Positions 1 through 5,501 of a stretch of DNA of 5,501 nucleotides are shown here, in pieces; position 1 is the first letter of the stretch, and each line of letters opens with the position of its first letter. The stretch comes from Acidobacteriota bacterium. Lineage in GTDB: Bacteria; Acidobacteriota; Terriglobia; UBA7540. Location: NCBI GenBank assembly GCA_021827255.1, contig JAKAWO010000112.1, forward strand, positions 3,558 to 9,058. Reading direction: 5' to 3'. Made by a program: the position numbers and the translations under genes. The notes beneath the pieces are model-generated. The model saw only the letters and a program-made list of their open reading frames with translations, searched no databases and was not told the DNA's origin.

Positions 1-1558
1 GCGGTTTGGGCTCGCCCTCGAGCCAGAAGGGCAGATTAGAATCGCCAAGCGTGGGCATGGAGCCGAGCGTAATCGAAGCGGCCTGAATACCGGGAATTGC
101 TTCGAGGTTATCACGCATCTGGCGCCAAACCGCGCGAATGGCGTCCGGAGACTTGAGGGGCGGGAATGTGGCGCGGAAGGCGAGTACGTGGTGCGGATCG
201 AAACCGGGATCAACGTTCCAGAGTGCGTGCAGACTGCGGATCATCAATCCTGCGCCGGCCAGCAGAACCAGCGCCAGCGCTACTTCCGCGACGACGAAAG
301 CGCTCTGGGTGCGGTGATGAGAGGCGCTCGCTCCACGGCCGCCTTCTTTGAGTGTCGCCTGAATGTCCGCCGCCGAAGTCTTGAGCGCCGGCGCCAGGCC
401 GAACAGGATTCCGGTGAGCAGGGAAACCGCGACCGTAAACAGCAGCACGCGGCCGTCAAGATGAACTTCCTGGACGCGCGGCAAGGCCTCCGGCAGCACT
501 TTGAGCGCGGCCTGGAGTCCCCACGTGGCAACCAGCAAGCCCAGCCCGCCACCCGCCAGGCCAAGCAGAGTGCTTTCTGTGAGGAGCTGGCGGATGACCC
601 GTCTGCGGCCGGCGCCCAGCGCGATCCGGACGGCGAACTCTCGCGCCCGGCCCGTTGAGCGGGCCAGCATGAGATTGGCGACGTTGACGCAGGCGATCAA
701 GAGAACGAAACCCACCGCCGCCAGCAGCACCAGGAGATAAGGCCGGATGTACCCCACAACGTCCTGTTTGAGCGGCACCAGGGCGATGCCCAAGCCCTTG
801 TCGGCTTCGGGGTACGCCTGAGCCAGATGTTGCGCGAGCGCATCCATGTCTGCTTGGGCCTGCTCGAAAGTGACTCCGGGCTTGAGCCGCCCAACGGCGT
901 GCGTCCCCATGCTGGCGCGCCGGTCGCGGAAAGTCGGATCATTCCATTGGCCGATCGGCAGATAAACGTCACTGTTCTGGAATCTGAAACTGCTGTAAAT
1001 GGAACCGGCAGGAACCACGCCGACAACGGTGTAGGACGTTCCGTCCAGGGTGATCGCTTTTCCCAGAACATCCGATGAAGAACCGTATTTCCGCTTCCAG
1101 AATCCGTCGCTGATCAGGGCGACGGGCGCTGCGCCCACCCGATCCTCCTGCGGATTAAACGAGCGACCAACCACCGGCTTCACTCCGAGCAACGGGAACA
1201 AGCTTGCGGAGATGAATTCTACCGGCACCCGCTCCGGCTGGCCCTTGCCGCTCAGGGTCAGAACATCCGTGCGGAAGGCGGCCATCGAGGAAAATGAATG
1301 GTTCTCGCGTGCCCAGTCGAGAAAGTTGAGGTAGGAAATTGAGGCGCGCGGATACTGCGCTGTGCGCGCATAAATCGCCACCAGGCCGTTGGGCTGCCAG
1401 TACGGCAAGGGATTCAGCAGCACACCGTTCACCACAGAGAAGATGGCGGTGTTCGCCCCGATGCCGAGAGCGAGCGTTAGGACGGCAACGGCTGTAAATC
1501 CCGGGTTCTTCGCCAACATGCGCAAGCCGCATCGTAAATCCTGAAGTAACGTGCTCAT
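1..1558 (-). CDS. ADOP-type MacB/FtsX-family ABC permease, copy 1 (partial: N-terminal 519 residues, C-terminus outside window)
   Basis: I translated the minus strand from ATG 1558 and found an uninterrupted frame of 519 codons reaching the left edge. The protein opens MSTLLQDLRCGLRMLAKNPG and continues with a hydrophobic segment at about residues 21-47. An extracytoplasmic MacB-like domain (about 48-270) follows, with family phrases such as LTLSGKGQPERVP and LFPLLGVKPVVGRSF. Next come the FtsX-type TM block (about 273-392, with IACVNVANLMLA and REFAVRIALGAGRR) and the first helix of the second half (about 420-441). The remaining roughly 295 residues expected from the full paralog at 2819-5263 lie beyond the window. 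The start is fixed by a GAGGTGG Shine-Dalgarno site and by the paralog, which has the same N-terminus. ADOP proteins are inner-membrane permeases lacking their own ATPase domain. Substrate and partner are unknown; the ATPase upstream in the direction of transcription is the likely candidate. There is no frameshift or stop, so it looks functional rather than a decaying duplicate. Confidence 0.93.
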   Translation of the reverse strand, partial: MSTLLQDLRCGLRMLAKNPGFTAVAVLTLALGIGANTAIFSVVNGVLLNPLPYWQPNGLVAIYARTAQYPRASISYLNFLDWARENHSFSSMAAFRTDVLTLSGKGQPERVPVEFISASLFPLLGVKPVVGRSFNPQEDRVGAAPVALISDGFWKRKYGSSSDVLGKAITLDGTSYTVVGVVPAGSIYSSFRFQNSDVYLPIGQWNDPTFRDRRASMGTHAVGRLKPGVTFEQAQADMDALAQHLAQAYPEADKGLGIALVPLKQDVVGYIRPYLLVLLAAVGFVLLIACVNVANLMLARSTGRAREFAVRIALGAGRRRVIRQLLTESTLLGLAGGGLGLLVATWGLQAALKVLPEALPRVQEVHLDGRVLLFTVAVSLLTGILFGLAPALKTSAADIQATLKEGGRGASASHHRTQSAFVVAEVALALVLLAGAGLMIRSLHALWNVDPGFDPHHVLAFRATFPPLKSPDAIRAVWRQMRDNLEAIPGIQAASITLGSMPTLGDSNLPFWLEGEPKP

Positions 1559-1561
1559 GAT

Positions 1562-1568
1562 CCACCTC
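1562..1568 (-). promoter_or_regulatory. Shine-Dalgarno site of permease copy 1
   Basis: The minus strand reads GAGGTGG, with the GAGG core at 1565-1568 and six bases (TGGATC) before the ATG at 1558. The other permease has GAGG at exactly the same distance from its ATG. This supports ATG 1558 as the start; no in-frame start lies between it and the upstream in-frame stop at 1583-1585. Confidence 0.75.
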
Positions 1569-1601
1569 GCTGAAATTGCGAATCAGAGATTACGGACTAC
1601 C

Positions 1602-1640
1602 GTTCCTGGGTTATGGGTTATAAGTTCTGGGTTATGAGTT
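1602..1640. repeat. Short tandem repeat in permease copy 1 leader
   Basis: GTTCCTGGGTTATGG (1602-1616) is followed, after GTTATAA, by GTTCTGGGTTATGA (1624-1637) and then GTT. The units differ by one base deletion and one terminal substitution. The copy 2 leader has only one such unit at the homologous place (GTTCCTGGATTATGG, beginning near 5300), so this looks like a local expansion in copy 1. Function is unknown. Confidence 0.7.
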
Positions 1641-1784
1641 GGAAGGTGTTGCGTCGCTTTCCGCAACTCATTACTCTGAATTGACTTCGCGGTAATTCGT
1701 AACTCCTAACCTGTAATTCTCTTTCCCACTGCTCATGCAATTTCAAAATTGAGATCCGAAATTGCATAACTCATCACCCAGAAC
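1624..1784. repeat. Long-range imperfect inverted repeat
   Basis: The left arm is GTTCTGGGTTATGAGTT at 1624-1640. The right arm, AACTCATCACCCAGAAC at 1768-1784, is its reverse complement at 16 of 17 positions, with 127 bases between the arms. The arms belong to the same word family that fills both permease leaders, so the pair may reflect repeat turnover rather than a selected structure. A long-range stem in RNA or a cruciform is possible but unproven. Confidence 0.6.
1735..1767. repeat. 10-bp perfect inverted repeat (hairpin), 13-nt loop
   Basis: ATGCAATTTC at 1735-1744 and GAAATTGCAT at 1758-1767 are exact reverse complements, separated by 13 bases. The hairpin lies inside the extra sequence that the copy 1 leader has relative to copy 2. 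CTCAT occurs on both sides (1732-1736 and 1770-1774), which could be coincidence given the repeated word AACTCAT. No T-run follows on either strand, so a terminator is unlikely. An operator or a remnant of a miniature insertion are alternatives that I cannot separate. Confidence 0.6.
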
Positions 1785-1786
1785 TC
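1765..1786. repeat. Shared permease leader block (copy 1 member)
   Basis: These 22 bases, ending CTCATCACCCAGAACTC, match 5349-5370 upstream of permease copy 2 with one mismatch (A at 1769, G at 5353). The match ends a few bases further out. The block marks the far edge of the recognisable homology between the two leaders. It may hold a conserved promoter element (minus strand GAGTTCTGGGTGATGAG followed by a TATG), but this is inference. Confidence 0.6.
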
Positions 1787-1892
1787 GGCACCGCGAAGCT
1801 ATCGGTCATGCTGGCGACACGTTGCACCTGCTTTGCACAACCAGGCTTCATCCCGGCATCACCTGCAAGCCCGGCGTAACGGCCGGCGTCGC

Positions 1893-2627
1893 TCATGACT
1901 GCAAGGGCGCTTCTTCGGGCAACAACTGGTCAGAAACGGCCTCATCCACGATTCTGCCGTCAAACAGATGGACGGTACGCTCGGCGTGGCGGGCGAACCG
2001 CGGGTCGTGCGTTACCATCACAATCGTCGACCCGGCGCGATGCAGTTCGGTGAGCAGATCCATCACCGCCTCGCCGTTTTTCGAATCCAGATTGCCTGTC
2101 GGCTCGTCCGCCAGCAGGACCACCGGATCCCCCGCCAGCGCCCGCGCCACCGCCACGCGCTGCTGCTGGCCGCCTGAGAGTTGTGACGGATAGTGCTTCA
2201 TCCGGTGCGCCATGCCCACGCGTTCCAGCGCCTCCTGCACCCGCTGCTTACGTTCTGACGATGGCATGCCACGGTACGTCAACGGCAGTTCGACGTTCTC
2301 AAAAACGCTCAGGTCGCCGATCAGGTTGAAGCTCTGAAAAATAAAGCCCACTTCGCGGTTGCGGATGCGAGAACGCTCGCCAAGGCCGAGTTCTTCGACG
2401 GGCTTCCCGTTCAGCCAGTACTTGCCTTCAGTGGGACTGTCAAGCAGACCGATCAGCGAGAGCAAGGTGGACTTGCCACACCCCGAGGGCCCGGAGATCG
2501 AAACGTATTCACCCTTGCGGATGTCCAGATGCACACCGGAGAGTGCATGGGTTTCAAGCTCTTCGGTGTAAAAAACCTTGTTGACGCCTTCCATCTTGAT
2601 CAGATTCATTCCGTTTTCTTCCATCAT
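1893..2627 (-). CDS. ABC transporter ATP-binding protein, MacB/LolD type
   Basis: This 244-residue cytoplasmic ATPase would energise an FtsX/MacB-type permease by ATP binding and hydrolysis. All nucleotide-binding motifs are intact. Counting from ATG 2627 they are Walker A GPSGCGKST (46-54), Q-loop glutamine 98 in FQSFNL, ABC signature LSGGQ (150-154), Walker B ending ADEP (D174, catalytic E175), D-loop NLD (179-181) and switch histidine 207 in VMVTHD. Length and the GEYVSISGPSG and NLDSKNGEAVMDLL phrases fit the stand-alone LolD/MacB-ATPase group. The frame extends back to a GTG at 2660, but GAGGAGG at 2633-2639 sits just upstream of tandem ATGs at 2627 and 2624, so one of these is the real start. 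The gene lies 191 bp after permease copy 2 and 334 bp before copy 1, all on one strand. It plausibly serves one or both, since neither carries a nucleotide-binding domain in the part visible here. The substrate is unknown. Confidence 0.95.
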   Translation of the reverse strand: MMEENGMNLIKMEGVNKVFYTEELETHALSGVHLDIRKGEYVSISGPSGCGKSTLLSLIGLLDSPTEGKYWLNGKPVEELGLGERSRIRNREVGFIFQSFNLIGDLSVFENVELPLTYRGMPSSERKQRVQEALERVGMAHRMKHYPSQLSGGQQQRVAVARALAGDPVVLLADEPTGNLDSKNGEAVMDLLTELHRAGSTIVMVTHDPRFARHAERTVHLFDGRIVDEAVSDQLLPEEAPLQS

Positions 2628-2818
2628 CCTTTCCTCCTCAGCAAACCATGCGACTTGCACCCGACGAGAAAAAGTAGTGAATTCTGAATTATGAAAAGGA
2701 GACTACAAGTGCGAGCAAAGCTCGCGCAGCCCAATTCAGCCTTCGAAATTCATCATTGATTCCTCGCCGGCTGTTTCTCCCATCTTTCAATCGACAATCT
2801 CTCAATCGGTTAATGTTT
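2628..2818. other. Intergenic region between permease copy 2 and the ATPase, with a small hairpin
   Basis: Past the permease stop lies a run of related words (TCAATCG at 2787-2793 and again at 2802-2808). Then comes a 6-bp hairpin, GCGAGC at 2711-2716 and GCTCGC at 2720-2725 with an AAA loop, and finally AATTCTGAATTATG-type words near 2680-2694. The hairpin is 94 bases after the permease stop and has no T-tract on the minus strand, so it is not a convincing intrinsic terminator; it could slow or protect the 3' end of the transcript. No gene is visible. Whether ATPase and permease are cotranscribed is open. Confidence 0.6.
2633..2639 (-). promoter_or_regulatory. Strong Shine-Dalgarno site deciding the ATPase start
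   Basis: The minus strand reads GAGGAGG, close to a perfect anti-16S match. It lies five bases before ATG 2627 and eight before ATG 2624. It falls inside the longer GTG-initiated frame from 2660, which argues against that upstream start. Confidence 0.8.
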
Positions 2819-5263
2819 TCATTCGTATCTCAACGCCACCATGGGATCGACTCTTGATGCGCGGCGCGCGGGAACGTAGCAGGCCAGCACCGCCACAGCG
2901 ATCAGAATCAGCGAGACGGCAGTGAAGGTGAGCGGGTCAGTGGGCTTGACGCCATAGAGCAGGCTGGCGAGAAAGCGCGTCAGCGCGAGCGCGCCAACAA
3001 CGCCGATGGCCACGCCGAAAATCGCCAGCTTGAGTCCTTGCCCGATGACAAGCTTCAGCACGTCACGCCGTTCGGCTCCCAGCGCCATGCGGATACCCAT
3101 TTCGTGCGTGCGCTGGCCGGTGAGATACGAAATCACGCCGTAGATGCCGATGCTGGCCATAAGCAGAGCCAGCGCGGCAAACACGCCCATGAGGATCATC
3201 GAGAAGCGGCGCGACGAAAGCGAATCCGAAAGGATGGCCTCCATCGATTCCGTGCCATACATCACGGACTGGCTGTTGATCTGGTGCAGCGCATGCGCAA
3301 TCGATCCGATTTCGGCGAGGGGTGATCCCTGCATCCGCACAAAAACTGCAAGAGAGGAGCCCGTCAGCGGTACAAACTGCTCGGGAATTTGATACACGGA
3401 CATGTAAGACTGCGCCAGAACGGGCGACGACGCCCCTTCATCAAGTCCCCACTGCTTGATGTGGCCAACCACGCCAACGATTTCCGCCGTGGCGTTCAGC
3501 ACGTCGAAGTTGACGCGTTTGCCGACGGGGTTCTGGCCCGGGAAATAAAGTTGGGCGAAGCGGTCATCAATGACGATTACGAACGGAGCATGTGCAGTAT
3601 CGTTCGAGGTGAGGAAGCGGCCGCGCTCGAGCGGAATCTGCATCACTTTCAGGTAGTCCGGCTCGACAAGATAATACAGGGATATTTTCATTTGCGAGTT
3701 GCTCGTCGGCTTGGGCTCGCCCTCGAGCCAGAACGGCGCCTCAGAGTCACTGCGCGTCGGTTTGGAGGCTAGCGTAATGGATGCGGCCTGAACCCCGGGT
3801 ATCGCTTCGAGGTTATCGTGAAGCTGGCGCCACATCGCCCGAATGGCCTCCGGGGATTCGATGCGAGGAAATCCGGCGCGGAAGGAAAGAATGTGGCGTG
3901 GGTCGAAACCCGGATCGACGTTCCAGAGCGCGTCCAGGCTGCGAATCATGAGCCCGGCGCCCGCTAGCAGCACGAGCGCCAGCGCCACTTCCGCGACGAC
4001 GAAAGCGCTCTGGGTGCGGTGATGCGCAGCAGTCGCTTCGCGGCCACCTTCTTTGAGCGTCGCCTGAATGCCCGCCGGCGAAGTCTTGAGCGCCGGGGCC
4101 AGGCCGAACAGAATTCCGGTCAGCAGCGAAGCGGCCAGGGTGAACAACAGCACATGCCCGTCAAGATGAACTTCCTGGACGCGCGGCAAGGCCTCCGGCA
4201 GCACTTTGAGCGCGGCCTGCAGCCCCCAAGTGGCGACAAGTATGCCAAGTGCCCCACCGGCAAGCGCCAGCAGAACGCTTTCCGTCAGAAGCTGGCGGAT
4301 GATCCGCCTGCGGCCGGCGCCCAGCGCGATACGGATGGCGAATTCACGCGCGCGGCCCGTCGAACGTGCCAGCATCAGATTCGCAACGTTGACGCAGGCG
4401 ATCAGGAGAACGAAACCCACCGCTGCCAGCAGCACCAGAAGATACGGCCGGATGTTGCCTACGGCGTTCTGCTTGAGCGTGACGAGCGTGATGCCGGTGT
4501 CCTTGTTGGCTTCGGGGTATTCTTCAGCCAAGTGCCGCCCGAGCGCATCCATGTCAGCCCTGGCCTGCTCGAAAGTGACTCCGGGCTTCAGCCGGCCAAC
4601 GGCGTTCGTGCCCATGGCAGCGCGACGGTCCCGGAACATCGGCCTATTCCACTGGCCGATGGGAACATACACATCGCCGGGATCGAAGTTGCCGCCAGTG
4701 TAATAAAAACTGGAAGGAATCACGCCGACGATGGTGTAGGACGTGCCGTTCAGCGTGAGAGCCTTGCCCAAGACGTCCGGCGAGGCACCGAAGTTTCCTT
4801 TCCAGAAACCGCCGCTGAGCATCACAACGGGCGCTCCTCCCAGTTGATCTTCCTGGGCTGTAAACGAGCGGCCGATCACCGGCTTGACGCCGAGCAGCGG
4901 GAAGAAACTGGCAGAGACCATTTCTGCCGGCACGCGCTCCGGCTCGCCCGCGCCCGTCAAAGTGAAATTGTCCGAGCGGAAGGCGGCGAGCGCGGAAAAT
5001 GAGCGGTTCTCACGCACCCAGTCGAGAAAGTTGGGATAGGAAATCGAGCCGCGCTGAAACTGTACCCTCCGTGAATATAGCGCCACAAGGCGGTCCGGCT
5101 GCGGATAAGGCATCGGATTGAGCAGGACGCCGTTCACCACGGAGAAGATCGCGGTGTTCACCCCAATGCCAAGAGCGAGAGTCAGGACGGCGACGGCTGT
5201 AAATCCCGGGTTCTTCGCCAGCATCCGCAGCCCGTATTTCACATCCTGGAGTAGCGTGCTCAT
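2819..5263 (-). CDS. ADOP-type MacB/FtsX-family ABC permease, copy 2 (complete, 814 aa)
   Basis: This inner-membrane permease is built of two MacB-like halves. Half one has TM1 (about 21-47), an extracytoplasmic MacB-like domain (about 48-270), then TM2-TM4 (about 273-297, 327-346, 370-392) with REFAIRIALGAGRRR, the cytoplasmic coupling motif of FtsX permeases. Half two has TM5 (about 420-441), a second extracytoplasmic domain (about 445-685), then TM6-TM8 (about 688-712, 738-763, 775-797) with the equivalent EMGIRMALGAERRDV. It ends PARRASRVDPMVALRYE, the usual family C-terminus. The length of about 800 residues and the lack of Walker motifs fit the ADOP family. A GTG four codons upstream (5275) is in frame, but it overlaps the Shine-Dalgarno GAGG; ATG 5263 has correct spacing and matches the paralog's N-terminus. 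By analogy with MacB it probably couples cytoplasmic ATP hydrolysis to extracytoplasmic movements, as in efflux or lipoprotein/peptide handling. The substrate is unknown. Confidence 0.95.
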   Translation of the reverse strand: MSTLLQDVKYGLRMLAKNPGFTAVAVLTLALGIGVNTAIFSVVNGVLLNPMPYPQPDRLVALYSRRVQFQRGSISYPNFLDWVRENRSFSALAAFRSDNFTLTGAGEPERVPAEMVSASFFPLLGVKPVIGRSFTAQEDQLGGAPVVMLSGGFWKGNFGASPDVLGKALTLNGTSYTIVGVIPSSFYYTGGNFDPGDVYVPIGQWNRPMFRDRRAAMGTNAVGRLKPGVTFEQARADMDALGRHLAEEYPEANKDTGITLVTLKQNAVGNIRPYLLVLLAAVGFVLLIACVNVANLMLARSTGRAREFAIRIALGAGRRRIIRQLLTESVLLALAGGALGILVATWGLQAALKVLPEALPRVQEVHLDGHVLLFTLAASLLTGILFGLAPALKTSPAGIQATLKEGGREATAAHHRTQSAFVVAEVALALVLLAGAGLMIRSLDALWNVDPGFDPRHILSFRAGFPRIESPEAIRAMWRQLHDNLEAIPGVQAASITLASKPTRSDSEAPFWLEGEPKPTSNSQMKISLYYLVEPDYLKVMQIPLERGRFLTSNDTAHAPFVIVIDDRFAQLYFPGQNPVGKRVNFDVLNATAEIVGVVGHIKQWGLDEGASSPVLAQSYMSVYQIPEQFVPLTGSSLAVFVRMQGSPLAEIGSIAHALHQINSQSVMYGTESMEAILSDSLSSRRFSMILMGVFAALALLMASIGIYGVISYLTGQRTHEMGIRMALGAERRDVLKLVIGQGLKLAIFGVAIGVVGALALTRFLASLLYGVKPTDPLTFTAVSLILIAVAVLACYVPARRASRVDPMVALRYE

Positions 5264-5269
5264 GATTCG

Positions 5270-5273
5270 CCTC
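5270..5273 (-). promoter_or_regulatory. Shine-Dalgarno core of permease copy 2, overlapping a spurious GTG start
   Basis: On the minus strand GTGAGGCGAATCATG contains GAGG at 5270-5273, six bases before ATG 5263. The upstream in-frame GTG at 5273-5275 shares its last G with this site. Copy 1 has GAGG at the same distance and no equivalent GTG, so the GTG is very probably not the start. Confidence 0.75.
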
Positions 5274-5348
5274 ACTGAAATTACGAATTACGGATTCCCG
5301 TTCCTGGATTATGGATTGGAAGCCTGAATTGGCTGGTGTCGGTAAACT

Positions 5349-5370
5349 CATAGCTCATCACCCAGAACTC
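5349..5370. repeat. Shared permease leader block (copy 2 member)
   Basis: This is the partner of 1765-1786, with 21 of 22 bases identical. It lies 85 bases upstream of its start codon, against 206 in copy 1, so the leaders differ by 121 bases in between. Conservation over this distance may mean a promoter or simply residual duplication homology. Confidence 0.6.
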
Positions 5371-5388
5371 AGGACCAATGTGTTGTTC

Positions 5389-5452
5389 GGAATTCCTAAT
5401 TCGTGATTTGTAATTCTGCATTCTCCAATCACCAGTTACCGATCACCGATCC
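5389..5452. repeat. Degenerate short-period direct repeat
   Basis: Related 7-8-base words follow one another: AATTCCTA, ATTCGTGA, TTTGTA, ATTCTGC, ATTCTCCA, ATCACCA, GTTACCG, ATCACCG, ATCCC. ATTC and ATCACC recur at near-regular spacing. The reverse-orientation counterpart (TTACGAATTACGGATT) lies close to the permease start at about 5281-5296. Similar words occur at 1584-1600 and 1691-1719. No coding or transposon signature is present. Confidence 0.5.
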
Positions 5453-5501
5453 CTCAACGTCTCGGATATCCGGCGGTGAGCGCACCGGCGCTAGGCTGAT
5501 T

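Larger units (their letters stand above)
1559..1892. other. Intergenic region between ATPase and permease copy 1, repeat-rich, no gene seen
   Basis: This 334-bp gap has two parts. From 1559 to about 1786 it is AT-rich and made of recurring words (GGGTTATG, TAATTC, AACTCAT) on both orientations. From about 1787 to 1892 it is GC-rich and non-repetitive. Just past the ATPase stop there is a short GC hairpin (CCGGC at 1871-1875 with GCCGG at 1882-1886), but no T-tract follows, so I do not call it a terminator. No open frame here has a credible start site and family resemblance. The gap is long for genes in one operon, so copy 1 may have its own promoter, though I could not identify -35/-10 boxes with confidence. 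Confidence 0.7.
5264..5501. other. Upstream leader of permease copy 2, repeat-rich, no gene seen
   Basis: These 238 bases run to the right edge. The gene-proximal part (5264 to about 5320) is homologous to the copy 1 leader, with shared GTTCCTGG and CTGAAATT words. The block at 5349-5370 is also shared, and 5389-5452 is a degenerate short-period repeat. The last 50 bases are GC-rich and unremarkable. A promoter for the permease is expected here, but I could not pick -35/-10 hexamers confidently. No open frame here resembles a gene. Confidence 0.65.

Noticed and set aside
280..1565. Apparent fragmentation of permease copy 1 into short minus-strand frames (280-564, 697-1071, 1155-1565)
   Set aside because: These are other reading frames. 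The true frame from ATG 1558 is open without interruption to position 1, so the gene is not a pseudogene in the visible part.
1559..1892. CRISPR-like or transposon origin of the short repeats
   Set aside because: The repeats are degenerate, of 7-15 bases, without regular spacers, and no transposase or Cas gene is nearby.
2709..2727. Hairpin after permease copy 2 as an intrinsic terminator
   Set aside because: The stem is only 6 bp on the minus-strand transcript, has no following U-tract, and starts 94 bases past the stop codon.
2739..2786. Possible 15-codon minus-strand peptide between permease copy 2 and the ATPase (MGETAGEESMMNFEG)
   Set aside because: It has no clear Shine-Dalgarno site, is very short and lies in repeat-like intergenic DNA; chance is sufficient.
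4019..5002. Long plus-strand open frame (327 codons) antisense to permease copy 2, with a shorter counterpart at 188-658 antisense to copy 1
   Set aside because: The resemblance between the two follows from the homology of the permeases beneath them. The translations are rich in Arg, Gln and Ala, with no recognisable domain or convincing start site, as expected of the antisense of GC-rich membrane-protein codons.
5340..5501. Candidate -35/-10 promoter boxes upstream of permease copy 2
   Set aside because: Several weak hexamer pairs can be drawn in this AT-rich DNA, but none has both good matches and normal spacing, so none is called.

Overview
The window holds three genes, all on the minus strand and so read from right to left: a complete FtsX/MacB-type permease (5263 to 2819, 814 aa), a complete MacB/LolD-type ABC ATPase (2627 to 1893, 244 aa), and the N-terminal 519 residues of a second permease (1558 to 1, running off the left edge). 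Both permeases have the architecture of the acidobacterial duplicated orphan permease (ADOP) family. In this family two MacB-like halves, each with one TM helix, an extracytoplasmic domain and three TM helices, are fused in one chain without an ATPase domain. This family, the moderately GC-rich coding DNA and the AT-rich intergenic stretches built from degenerate short words suggest a soil-type Acidobacteriota chromosome. No rRNA, tRNA or other taxonomic marker is present, so the assignment is an inference.

Layout by region. Positions 1-1558 are the partial permease (copy 1). Positions 1559-1892 are a 334-bp gap with a Shine-Dalgarno site, tandem and inverted short repeats and a 10-bp perfect hairpin. 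Positions 1893-2627 are the ATPase. Positions 2628-2818 are a 191-bp gap with a strong Shine-Dalgarno site and a small hairpin. Positions 2819-5263 are the full permease (copy 2). Positions 5264-5501 are its upstream leader, with similar degenerate repeats and no gene visible.

The two permeases are paralogs. Copy 1 aligns to residues 1-519 of copy 2 at a constant offset of 3705 bp with no gap at any checkpoint, and about 408 of 519 residues are identical by hand count (about 79%). The similarity extends into the leaders: both genes have the same Shine-Dalgarno placement and share a 22-nt block farther upstream. Copy 1 carries 121 nt more between that block and its start codon. The simplest reading is an old tandem duplication that now brackets a single ATPase gene. 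The ATPase is the obvious candidate to energise one or both permeases in a MacB-like system, although no MacA-like membrane-fusion protein or TolC-like gene is in the window and the substrate cannot be read from sequence.

The most interesting signals are the mosaic conservation between the two permeases, including a 62-nt perfectly identical tract compatible with gene conversion, and the repeat-rich leaders that diverged by insertion or deletion while the coding frames stayed gap-free. I see no mobile element, CRISPR array, RNA gene or clearly new system.
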